Below are positions 40,611-48,065 of a stretch of 48,065 nt of DNA, one piece after another. The first letter of the stretch is position 1, and the number at the start of each line of letters is the position of its first letter. The position numbers and the translations under genes are program-made. The notes beneath the pieces were generated by a model. It saw nothing but the letters and a program-made list of their open reading frames with translations, was not told where the DNA came from and searched no databases. This DNA is from an uncultured Prevotellaceae bacterium (GTDB lineage: Bacteria > Bacteroidota > Bacteroidia > Bacteroidales > Bacteroidaceae): positions 1 through 48,065 of the forward strand of contig CALELI010000184.1 of NCBI GenBank assembly GCA_937902455.1, given 5' to 3'.

Positions 40611-43600
40611 ATGGAGAAAGCCTATTTCTTTACCAGTCGTAAGGTGATGGCTATTGCCATTGCCATTGTGACATTAATGGGAGGGTATATTTCCCTTACC
40701 ACCTTGCCAGTCGAGCAGTACCCTGATATTGCACCTCCGACAATATATGTTGAGACATCCTATACTGGTGCTGATGCAGCATCAGTCGTCAGTTCAGTCA
40801 TAATGCCTTTGGAAGAGTCTATCAATGGTGTAGAGAACATGATGTACATGACATCTGAGGCTTCTTCTTCTGGTGATGTTACTATTCAGGTATATTTTGA
40901 GCAAGGCACGGATGCCGACATGGCGACTGTGAATGTCCAGAACCGTGTTTCAAAGGCCTTAGGCCTCCTTCCTGCAGAAGTGACAAAGGTCGGTGTGCAG
41001 GTCTATAAGAGCCAGAACAGTATATTGCAGATATCATCGCTGAAGAGTACGGACGGGCGATTTGATGAAGACTTTATTGCCAATTACCTTGACATCTACG
41101 TCCTGCCGCGCATCTTGCGTATCAATGGTGTGGGAAAGGTCCAGAGTTTCGGTAACAAGTACGCTCTGCGTATCTGGATGAAACCCGATGTACTGGCTCA
41201 GTATAAACTTGAACCAAATGATATCTTTGCCGCTGTCGGTTCACAGAATGTAGTCACTCCGGCAGGTTCTCTTGGTGAGCACTCCAGCAACACCTATCAG
41301 TACACGATGGAGTACAGGGGCCGTCTTGATAAGATAGAGGAATTCGAGAATATAGTTATCAAGGCTTCGAACGATGGTAGTGTCCTCCGGCTCAGAGATG
41401 TTGCCGATGTGGAACTGGGAGCTCTCAACTATACGTTCTCATCTAATGTCGACAATAGGCCAGGCGTGCTCTTTATGATCAACCAGGCCGCTGGAGCTAA
41501 TGCCACTAAGGTCAATGAGGAGATAAACAATCTCTACAAGGATATGGAGTCGCAGCTGCCCCCTGGGCTTGAGTTCTGTACCCTTCAGTGTTCCAACGAC
41601 TTCCTCGACGCAGCCATGCACAACGTAATCGAGACACTTGTCATTGCTATCATCCTTGTGGTGCTTGTCGTTTACCTCTTTCTGCAGAGTTTCCGTGCAA
41701 CCATTATCCCTACGATATCAATCATCGTCTCGATGGTTGGTACTTTTGCGATAGTTAAGATGGCTGGCTTCTCCCTTAACATCCTCACATTGTTTGCCCT
41801 TGTACTTGCCATAGGTACAGTTGTGGACGATGCCATTGTGGTAGTGGAAGCCGTGATGGCGAAGTTCGAGCATGGTGTCAAGCATCCAGTGACGGCAACT
41901 AACCAGGCTATGCATGAAGTGTTCATGGCTGTTCTGTCATGTACATTCGTGTTCATGGCTGTGTTCATTCCTGTCACGTTTATGCCTGGTACGTCAGGAA
42001 CATTCTTCACTCAGTTCGGTATCACTCTGGCTGCCGCTGTAGGTCTGTCGGGAGTCAGTGCTCTGACTTTGTGTCCTGCTCTCTGTGCCATCATGCTCCG
42101 TCCTGATGATGAGAACCATGTCAGGAAGGACTTCAACTATTATGTAAAGAAAGCGTATAATGCTGCCTATGGTGGTATTTTCAGGAAATACGAACGTGGA
42201 GTGCAGAAGATTCTCAAGCGTCCTGCACTCTCGTGGATAGGACTTGCGGCCACGCTCTTCCTCATGTTTTGGATGATGAAAGAGACTCCGTCCGACCTTG
42301 TCCCTCAGGAAGATCAGGGAACGATTCTCATCAATGTCTCCACGCCTCCTGGTTACACCCTTGCAGAGACCGGCAAGGTACTTGAACGAGTCGAGGCTAT
42401 CATCTCGAAGAATGAGGAGATAGAGCATGTTGGACGCATTTCCGGCTACGGTATGTTGTCCGGAGTGAATGCCAGTGCGGGAACTATCTTTGCCCGTCTG
42501 AAGAACTGGAAGGAACGTTCTGGCCTGGAACATTCCATTGACATGGTGATGTACAGGATCTACCTTGACTGCAAGGAGGTGACGGAAGCTCAGGTTCTTC
42601 CGTTCCAGATGCCACAGATTCCTGGCTATGGTACCGGTAATTCCATTGACCTAAACATCCAGAACGGTAGTGGTATCAGCATGGAGGATTTTTCTGAAAA
42701 CGTCAAGAAACTTGCTGTAGCCCTTCAGGAACGTCCTGAAATCGGTTCAGTCTTTAATAGTTACGACAACACATATCCTAAGTATAAGGTGAATGTCGAC
42801 GCTGCACTGTGCGAACAGTCTGGCTTGAATGTAGAGAGTGTTCTCGGTGTGCTTGGTTCTTATTGCGGAGGTGCATACGTGTCCAACTACAACCAGTACG
42901 ACAAGATTTACCGTGTCATGGCCTCTGCATTGCCAGAGTACCGTCTCGATCCTACGTCGCTTGACAATATGTTTATCAAGGTTTCCAATGGTAACATGGC
43001 TCCGCTCTCACAGTTCGTGGAACTCACTCCCGCAGTCGGTTCCTCAGTCGAGAAGCGATTCAACCTCTTCCCTTCAATCTCCCTTAGCGTCGATCCTGCA
43101 AGTGGCTATTCACCTAGCCAGGCAATGTCAGCCATCAAGGACGCATTTGATGAAGTCATGCCTAAGGGCTGTACATACGAATACGGAGGAATTGCCCGTG
43201 AGACAGCAAAGAGCATAGGAAGCAATGACACTACGTTCATCTACATAATCTGTATCATCTGTATCTACCTCATCCTTGCCTGTCTCTACAACTCGTGGTA
43301 TATACCACTTGCAGTACTCTTCTCCATACCGTTCGGACTCATGGGAGCATTCCTTGTCACGTATCCTCTGGCGGCACTCGGACTTGGGTTTACCAACAAC
43401 ATCTACTTGCAGACAGGTGTGATTATGCTCATCGGATTGCTGGCGAAGACAGCCATCCTCATTACTGAGTACGCTGTCGACAAGCATAAGGCGGGAATGA
43501 CCATCTACGATGCTGCATTCGGAGCCTGCAAGGACCGACTTCGTCCTATCCTCATGACGGTGGCTTCCATGGTCATAGGTATGATTCCGCTTGTTGTCGC

Positions 43601-43754
43601 TGGTGGTGCCGGAGCAGCAGGAAACCGCTCTCTTGCTCTTGGTGTCATCGGAGGTATGGTCGTGGGAACCTTTGCACTTGTATATGTCGTTCCGGTGTTC
43701 TACATGTTTTTCCAGAAAATCCAGGACCGTCTGGATGGTGTAGAGATTAAATAG
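40611..43754 (+). CDS. RND efflux inner-membrane pump (AcrB-like, HAE1 family)
   Basis: This is a 1047-residue protein of the standard AcrB size, using the ATG at 40611. The start (MEKAYFFTSRKVMAIAIAIVTLMGG) forms the first membrane helix. LPVEQYPDIAPPTIYVETSYTGADA is the usual AcrB entry into the porter domain. The proton-relay pair is in GTVVDDAIVVVEAV of helix 4. A conserved loop (VSTPPGYTLAETGKVLERVE) opens the second porter half, and helices 7-12 follow to the C-terminus (ALVYVVPVFYMFFQKIQDRL). RND pumps are driven by proton entry and extrude drugs, bile acids or detergents across both membranes. It sits between its adaptor and outer-membrane factor genes. Confidence 0.95.
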   Translation: MEKAYFFTSRKVMAIAIAIVTLMGGYISLTTLPVEQYPDIAPPTIYVETSYTGADAASVVSSVIMPLEESINGVENMMYMTSEASSSGDVTIQVYFEQGTDADMATVNVQNRVSKALGLLPAEVTKVGVQVYKSQNSILQISSLKSTDGRFDEDFIANYLDIYVLPRILRINGVGKVQSFGNKYALRIWMKPDVLAQYKLEPNDIFAAVGSQNVVTPAGSLGEHSSNTYQYTMEYRGRLDKIEEFENIVIKASNDGSVLRLRDVADVELGALNYTFSSNVDNRPGVLFMINQAAGANATKVNEEINNLYKDMESQLPPGLEFCTLQCSNDFLDAAMHNVIETLVIAIILVVLVVYLFLQSFRATIIPTISIIVSMVGTFAIVKMAGFSLNILTLFALVLAIGTVVDDAIVVVEAVMAKFEHGVKHPVTATNQAMHEVFMAVLSCTFVFMAVFIPVTFMPGTSGTFFTQFGITLAAAVGLSGVSALTLCPALCAIMLRPDDENHVRKDFNYYVKKAYNAAYGGIFRKYERGVQKILKRPALSWIGLAATLFLMFWMMKETPSDLVPQEDQGTILINVSTPPGYTLAETGKVLERVEAIISKNEEIEHVGRISGYGMLSGVNASAGTIFARLKNWKERSGLEHSIDMVMYRIYLDCKEVTEAQVLPFQMPQIPGYGTGNSIDLNIQNGSGISMEDFSENVKKLAVALQERPEIGSVFNSYDNTYPKYKVNVDAALCEQSGLNVESVLGVLGSYCGGAYVSNYNQYDKIYRVMASALPEYRLDPTSLDNMFIKVSNGNMAPLSQFVELTPAVGSSVEKRFNLFPSISLSVDPASGYSPSQAMSAIKDAFDEVMPKGCTYEYGGIARETAKSIGSNDTTFIYIICIICIYLILACLYNSWYIPLAVLFSIPFGLMGAFLVTYPLAALGLGFTNNIYLQTGVIMLIGLLAKTAILITEYAVDKHKAGMTIYDAAFGACKDRLRPILMTVASMVIGMIPLVVAGGAGAAGNRSLALGVIGGMVVGTFALVYVVPVFYMFFQKIQDRLDGVEIK

Positions 43755-43766
43755 AATGTGAGCCTT

Positions 43767-45158
43767 ATGAAAAGAAATACAAGAATAGTAGGCCTCTTTG
43801 TCGCATCAGCCGTGGCTGTTTCTTCGTGTCAGACATTGAAGAATCTTCGCGCCCCTTATGAGTCCGACAATCAGGTACCAGAAAATCTGTTTGGCAATAA
43901 TTCTGCCACTTCCAGCCTTCGGCAGGGCACTTCCCTCGGCAATCTGTCGTGGCGCAGTCTTTTTAATGACAGCCATCTCGAGGCACTTGTCGACAAGGCT
44001 TTGACGTCTAACACCGACATGATGCTGAGTCGCAAGCGTGTAGAGGAGATGGAGACATCCCTTTCCATAGCTCGCAAGGCATTCCTCCCTTCTGTGGTCT
44101 TCTCTCCACAAGGCTCGTGGTCACGTTACGACGCCGACCAGCTTCGTACCTATAACTTCCCTGTCACGGCACAGTGGCAGGCCGACATCTTTGGTTCTAT
44201 CCATAACAAGAAGATGCTTGCGAAGGTCATGAAGGAACAGGCTGAGGACGTGGTACAGGCCACTCAGTGCGAACTGATTGCCAATGTGGCGAATCTCTAC
44301 TATGACCTTCTTATGTTCGATCGCCAGAAAGAGATACTTTCCGAGACCGAGCAGATTCGTTTCAAGGAAATTGACACACAGAAAGCCCTTATGGAGGCAG
44401 GAATTGTCACCAGCGCTGCTGTCGACCAGATGCGGGCTTCTTATTACGATGTCCAGGCCCAGAAGGTGAATATTGATAAGAATATTGTGCAGACAGAGAA
44501 CGCTCTCTGCCTCTTGCTTGGCGATACTCCGCACCCTGTTGTCCGAGGACGTATTAGCGATTTTGTCTATCCGTCACAGATATCAGTCGGAGTCCCTGTC
44601 AGTATCCTTGCCAATAGACCCGACATTCGTTCCGCAGAACGAAACATCGAGACGGCTTTTTATGTCACCCAGTCAGCCAAGGCCGAACTCTATCCTAATC
44701 TTACCCTTAGTGGTAGTGTAGGGTGGACCAACAATGGACTTGCCGGACTTGTCGATCCAGGCAAGATACTCTATAATGCTGTGGCCTCCCTCACACAGCC
44801 GATCTTCGCACAGGGTAAACTCCGTGGCAATGTACGGCTTTCAGAGATGCAGATGGAGGAAGCGCGTATGAGCTATGTCCAGACCATGCTGTCTGCAGGT
44901 AAGGACGTGAACGATGCTCTCGTTGTCTGTCAGTCAGCCGAAAAGCGTCAGGAAATACTTGCCCGTCAGGTCAGCGCTCTCGAGTCGGCATATAGTGCCA
45001 CGAAGGAACTGATGCTTCACGGACAGGGAACGTATCTCGAGGTACTTACCGCCCAGGAATCCCTTCTCGCGGCAAAACTCGAGGAAGTCGTCAACCGCTA
45101 CGAAGCAATTCAAGGACTTATCAGTCTCTACATAGCACTTGGAGGAGGAAATCAATAA
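43767..45158 (+). CDS. RND outer-membrane factor (TolC/NodT-type lipoprotein)
   Basis: This is a 463-residue protein from the ATG at 43767; a GTG at 43758 is also open. The lipoprotein signal ends AVSSC (cysteine 21). Two homologous halves carry the OMF repeats: LSWRSLFNDSHLEALVDKALTSNTDMMLSRKRVEEMETSLSIARKAFLPSV, and later IRSAERNIETAFYVTQSAKAELYPNLTLSGSVGWTNNG. These match the NodT-type OMF family, with the strand-turn-helix arrangement and SLTQPIFAQGKLRGNV preceding the second coiled coil. It forms the outer-membrane exit duct of the pump encoded by the two preceding genes, starting 12 bases after the pump stop. Confidence 0.93.
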   Translation: MKRNTRIVGLFVASAVAVSSCQTLKNLRAPYESDNQVPENLFGNNSATSSLRQGTSLGNLSWRSLFNDSHLEALVDKALTSNTDMMLSRKRVEEMETSLSIARKAFLPSVVFSPQGSWSRYDADQLRTYNFPVTAQWQADIFGSIHNKKMLAKVMKEQAEDVVQATQCELIANVANLYYDLLMFDRQKEILSETEQIRFKEIDTQKALMEAGIVTSAAVDQMRASYYDVQAQKVNIDKNIVQTENALCLLLGDTPHPVVRGRISDFVYPSQISVGVPVSILANRPDIRSAERNIETAFYVTQSAKAELYPNLTLSGSVGWTNNGLAGLVDPGKILYNAVASLTQPIFAQGKLRGNVRLSEMQMEEARMSYVQTMLSAGKDVNDALVVCQSAEKRQEILARQVSALESAYSATKELMLHGQGTYLEVLTAQESLLAAKLEEVVNRYEAIQGLISLYIALGGGNQ

Positions 45159-45173
45159 ATATTTATCATAGAT

Positions 45174-46781
45174 ATGAAGAAAAGCATTTTAGTTTTGTGT
45201 ATCGCGGCAATTAGTTACAGTGCCTGGGCAGAGGATATTGACTCTGCACTTGTAGTTGATGACGTCATTGCTGAAGAACTGACAGAAGTCATCTCTGACG
45301 AGCAGACCTGCGAGGTCATGCCTGAGGAATTACCTGTCGAGTTAGTTGAATCCGAGGAAGAACCGACTTCTGTACTTCTCCGTCCGGAACTTGTCAACCT
45401 CAATGCTCCACTCACTCTTGACCTCCAGTCCGTAACTAAGCAGGCAGTAGGGGAGTGTTACTACAATTTCAGACGCGATTTCAGCTGGACACCGTTCCCT
45501 ATCATCGCAGCTGGTTACATCGCAAAGTCACAGAAGAAGAACTTCCGTGAGGCACGTCAGAAGTTTGAACCTAATTTTGAACATCATCTTGACGACTGGC
45601 TGCAGCATGGCCCGTTAGCCTTTACCTTCGGACTCAAGTTCGCAGGAGTTGAAGGCCGAAGCGACTGGAAACGCTATCTCACCAGCGGAGTTCTTTCTTA
45701 TGCCACTATGGCGCTCCTCGTCAATGGAATCAAGTACACAGCCAAGGAAATGCGTCCTGATGGTTCTACTGCCAACTCATTCCCTTCTGGCCATACCGCT
45801 ACAGCATTCGTGGCGGCAACCATCCTCCACAAGGAATACGGACTTACCCGCAGCCCTTGGTACAGTGTCGGCGGCTATGCAGCAGCCACCACTACCGGAG
45901 TCATGCGAAGTCTCAATAACCGTCATTGGATTAGCGATATCATGGTCGGAGCCGGACTTGGTGTACTTGCCACAGACCTCGGCTATTTCATTGGTGACCT
46001 CATCTTCAAGGACCGTCACATTGTCCGCAAGGAACTTGAGGGACTGAGTGATTTCTACGATCATCCATCCTTCTTCTCTGTACAGATGGGAGCTACTTTC
46101 ATGCCAAACATCGACCTTCCCGACCTTGATCAGTGGGACATTCTCATGGACCAGGGTGACATGAAAAACTTCTCTGGCATGAACCCTACCGATGACTGTA
46201 AACTCCGTATCGGTACTGCAACCTCGGTTGCAGCTGAAGGTGCCTATTTCTTCAATCCATACATCGGTGTGGGCGGCCGTCTGAAAGTCCTCACAGCACC
46301 AGTCCGTGCCAACGGTATGAAATGCTACGATATTTCTGACATGCAGACATCAGTTCCAGGTGACATCACCGACCAGCTTGCCATGTTCTCCGTCGACGGA
46401 GGTGCCTACTTCCAGTTGCCACTCTCACGCCGTTTCGCTATCGGCACAAAGGCTACTTTCGGAGGGCTCTTCACAAGCAACATTGAACTCGAAGCTATCA
46501 GCCAGCAGGCTGACGACTTCTCCGGATGGGGTGACTACATGTATGTAGAATCCGTGAAGACCACAAAGATCGGTACCGGACTTTCTCTCACTTATGCAGC
46601 AAAGTCAAATATCTCGTGGAAGCTCAATCTCGACTATGACTACTGTCATGTTCCTATGAATATGGTCTATCAGCCAGATTACAAGCACGATGACAATCTC
46701 AACTATAGAATCTTCCAGAACAAGATCAAGACCAATATGCACATGTTCACTCTGGGTGGTTCAATGACAATAAGGTTCTAG
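45174..46781 (+). CDS. PAP2 phosphatase with C-terminal outer-membrane barrel-like domain
   Basis: This is a 535-residue protein with a signal peptide (about 1-20, ending AWAED) and an acidic stretch. The PAP2 region (about 95-285) carries all three phosphatase motifs: K187 with R194-P195 (KYTAKEMRP), PSGH (204-207), and R245-x5-H251-x3-D255 (RSLNNRHWISD). About 245 residues follow with alternating polar and hydrophobic strands ending MFTLGGSMTIRF, the terminal phenylalanine being typical of outer-membrane barrels. PAP2 enzymes dephosphorylate lipids such as undecaprenyl pyrophosphate or lipid A; the Bacteroidetes lipid A phosphatases are in this family. The gene is 15 bases after the pump outer-membrane factor gene and may be cotranscribed, hinting at an envelope-stress role. 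The barrel part is inferred from pattern only. Confidence 0.83.
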   Translation: MKKSILVLCIAAISYSAWAEDIDSALVVDDVIAEELTEVISDEQTCEVMPEELPVELVESEEEPTSVLLRPELVNLNAPLTLDLQSVTKQAVGECYYNFRRDFSWTPFPIIAAGYIAKSQKKNFREARQKFEPNFEHHLDDWLQHGPLAFTFGLKFAGVEGRSDWKRYLTSGVLSYATMALLVNGIKYTAKEMRPDGSTANSFPSGHTATAFVAATILHKEYGLTRSPWYSVGGYAAATTTGVMRSLNNRHWISDIMVGAGLGVLATDLGYFIGDLIFKDRHIVRKELEGLSDFYDHPSFFSVQMGATFMPNIDLPDLDQWDILMDQGDMKNFSGMNPTDDCKLRIGTATSVAAEGAYFFNPYIGVGGRLKVLTAPVRANGMKCYDISDMQTSVPGDITDQLAMFSVDGGAYFQLPLSRRFAIGTKATFGGLFTSNIELEAISQQADDFSGWGDYMYVESVKTTKIGTGLSLTYAAKSNISWKLNLDYDYCHVPMNMVYQPDYKHDDNLNYRIFQNKIKTNMHMFTLGGSMTIRF

Positions 46782-46815
46782 TCACAACATGTTTATTCTA
46801 AAACTATATAAGGAT

Positions 46816-47427
46816 ATGAAAAAGACAGCATACATGTTTTTACTCGTCTGCCTGATATTGCTCTCATGCAGCGAAGATGATAGTAAACTGACTTATTGTG
46901 GTGATTCTGTAGTCACTGGCGAAGTCACCGACGTCACTTCCACCAGCGCCGTAATCAATGGTTACTTCAGTTTCTACGGGGAGGTAAACGACTTTATCGG
47001 TGATGTTGACTACACTGAACTCAACGATAGTGTATTAGTCCCTAAGGAGGAACTAAACTCTCTTATCCGCGTCTACTTCGACATTCAGGACTCTATTGAT
47101 GTCTCAAATGCTCCCGACAGCATTATGATTTATGAAACTCCTTACGATGTACAGTTCATCGGAGCGGGTTATCGTATTTCCAGATACCATGACTTCAGGG
47201 AATCAGAACTTTTCCTCAGTGCCGATACCAAGATTCGTCGTTACTCTAGCAAAGTCGAGGGGCTCACCCCTTCCACAACATATTACTATAAGACAGTCCT
47301 CGCATTCCGCCCTGTCTACGTAGTTGACAGTCCAGATATTAATCTCTACTTGACAAATGCCAAAATTGGAGACTGGTTTGACTACTATGTCTACGGAGCA
47401 ACCAAAGAGTTTACAACACTTCCTTAA
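46816..47427 (+). CDS. Small lipoprotein with fibronectin-III-like domain
   Basis: This is a 203-residue protein. ATG 46816 is preceded by AAGGAT and begins a clear lipoprotein signal (MKKTAYMFLLVCLILLSC, cysteine 18). A longer open frame from 46789 lacks a plausible signal. One beta-sandwich domain is suggested by DVTSTSAVINGYFSFYG and, near the C-terminus, KVEGLTPSTTYYYKTVLAFRPVY, the LTPSTTYYYK strand being typical of fibronectin type III. No function is recognisable. It follows the PAP2 gene by 34 bases and is followed by a terminator. Confidence 0.75.
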   Translation: MKKTAYMFLLVCLILLSCSEDDSKLTYCGDSVVTGEVTDVTSTSAVINGYFSFYGEVNDFIGDVDYTELNDSVLVPKEELNSLIRVYFDIQDSIDVSNAPDSIMIYETPYDVQFIGAGYRISRYHDFRESELFLSADTKIRRYSSKVEGLTPSTTYYYKTVLAFRPVYVVDSPDINLYLTNAKIGDWFDYYVYGATKEFTTLP

Positions 47428-47457
47428 TGTCTTATACACAGATACTTTTGCTATATT

Positions 47458-47494
47458 GACTGCCACCTCGACTGACAAGGTGGCAGTCTTTTTT
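47458..47494 (+). terminator. Intrinsic terminator after the lipoprotein gene
   Basis: An 11-bp perfect stem (GACTGCCACCT, 47458-47468, with AGGTGGCAGTC, 47478-47488) is followed by six T residues. It separates the pump/PAP2/lipoprotein cluster from dnaK. Confidence 0.92.
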
Positions 47495-47598
47495 CGTTCT
47501 CATGTCCCATTTGGCACAGACTTTGTACAATGATGTGTAGAGACCTGCATGTTGTGCGGTCATCAGACGAAAAGTATTAACAATTAAAAATAAGAATT

Positions 47599-48065
47599 AT
47601 GAGCAAAATTATCGGAATCGACTTAGGTACAACCAACTCATGTGTATCAGTATTTGAAGGCAATGAACCAGTTGTCATCACTAACAGCGAAGGCAAGCGT
47701 ACAACACCTTCTGTCATCGGCTTCATGGACGGTGGCGAGCGTAAGGTCGGCGACCCTGCAAAGCGTCAGGCCATCACCAACCCACAGCGCACCGTGTTCT
47801 CTATCAAGCGTTTCATGGGCGAGACCTACGACCAGGTGTCACAGGAAACTTCACGTGTACCTTATAAAGTGGTAAAGGGCGACAACAACACACCACGCGT
47901 TGACATCGACGGCCGACTCTACACACCACAGGAAATCTCCGCAATGGTACTCCAGAAGATGAAAAAGACAGCTGAGGACTATCTCGGACAGGAAGTCAAG
48001 GAAGCAGTCATCACTGTTCCTGCATACTTCTCTGACTCACAGCGTCAGGCTACAAAGGAGGCTGG
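47599..48065 (+). CDS. dnaK: Chaperone DnaK (Hsp70), N-terminal part
   Basis: The first 155 codons of dnaK continue past the right edge. The ATPase domain begins MSKIIGIDLGTTNSCVSVFEG, with the phosphate-1 motif, and continues through EGKRTTPSVIGF, NPQRTVFSIKRFMG and EAVITVPAYFSDSQRQATKEA, all diagnostic of DnaK. The protein folds newly made and damaged polypeptides with DnaJ and GrpE. The gene is preceded by about 100 bases of leader after a terminator, so it has its own promoter; I did not find a well-spaced TTTG/TAnnTTTG pair or a CIRCE-like element. Confidence 0.97.
   Translation, partial: MSKIIGIDLGTTNSCVSVFEGNEPVVITNSEGKRTTPSVIGFMDGGERKVGDPAKRQAITNPQRTVFSIKRFMGETYDQVSQETSRVPYKVVKGDNNTPRVDIDGRLYTPQEISAMVLQKMKKTAEDYLGQEVKEAVITVPAYFSDSQRQATKEA

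Noticed and set aside
47495..47598. CIRCE or sigma-32-like heat-shock control element before dnaK
   Set aside because: No inverted repeat resembling CIRCE and no convincing heat-shock promoter was found in the leader.

Overview
The window looks like a chromosomal segment of a Bacteroidales bacterium, most likely a Prevotella-like member of the Prevotellaceae. The reasons are the several promoters with the Bacteroidetes -33 TTTG / -7 TAnnTTTG pattern, the lipoprotein form of TamA (TamL) beside TamB, a GH109 glycosidase, a DUF4859-like secreted repeat protein ending in a Prevotella-style tail (IFDLSGREV...KGVYIINGVKTFVK), RND pumps with lipoprotein adaptors, and the absence of consistent Shine-Dalgarno sites. 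No phage, plasmid, transposase or CRISPR genes were seen. The species assignment is inference.

Layout. 1-1.7 kb: start of a sugar kinase (cut by the left edge) and a GH109 alpha-N-acetylgalactosaminidase-like enzyme, both on the minus strand. 1.7-3.0 kb: a gene-free stretch packed with short tandem and inverted repeats. 3.0-11.9 kb: a six-gene plus-strand operon encoding a periplasmic NodB-type deacetylase, a TolC-like outer-membrane protein, a HlyD-like adaptor, a zinc-ribbon protein, a processive family-2 glycosyltransferase and a nucleotide-sugar dehydrogenase. Together they read as a synthase-dependent exopolysaccharide machine whose exit route is a TolC/HlyD-type conduit. Facing it is a gene for a membrane-embedded AraC-type regulator (minus), then asnA, tamL and tamB (all minus).

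21.8-25.6 kb: a secreted GH2 beta-galactosidase-like enzyme with a LamG-like insertion, followed by a strong terminator. Then come tRNA-Leu(UAA) and a small integral membrane protein gene, both on the minus strand. 26.7-27.07 kb: a symmetrical non-coding element built of 22-bp and 23-bp units. 27.2-33.6 kb: an ABC-F protein, an M13 metallopeptidase, a U32 family protein and a small SH3/membrane protein, closely packed. 33.7-39.3 kb: an 1851-residue secreted protein with internally duplicated modules behind a near-ideal promoter and an 18-bp palindrome. 39.5-47.4 kb: an RND tripartite pump operon (adaptor, inner-membrane pump, outer-membrane factor), then a PAP2 phosphatase with a C-terminal beta-barrel-like domain and a small lipoprotein. 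The window ends inside dnaK.

The two most notable signals are the exopolysaccharide operon, with its unusual zinc-ribbon gene and TolC/HlyD pairing, and the non-coding repeat landscape. The latter has two parts: a 22-bp unit family present in inverted arrangement at both 1.9 kb and 26.7 kb, and heptamer arrays that sit against, or even supply, the start or stop codons of genes. Functions are inferred by reading motifs; no database search was possible.
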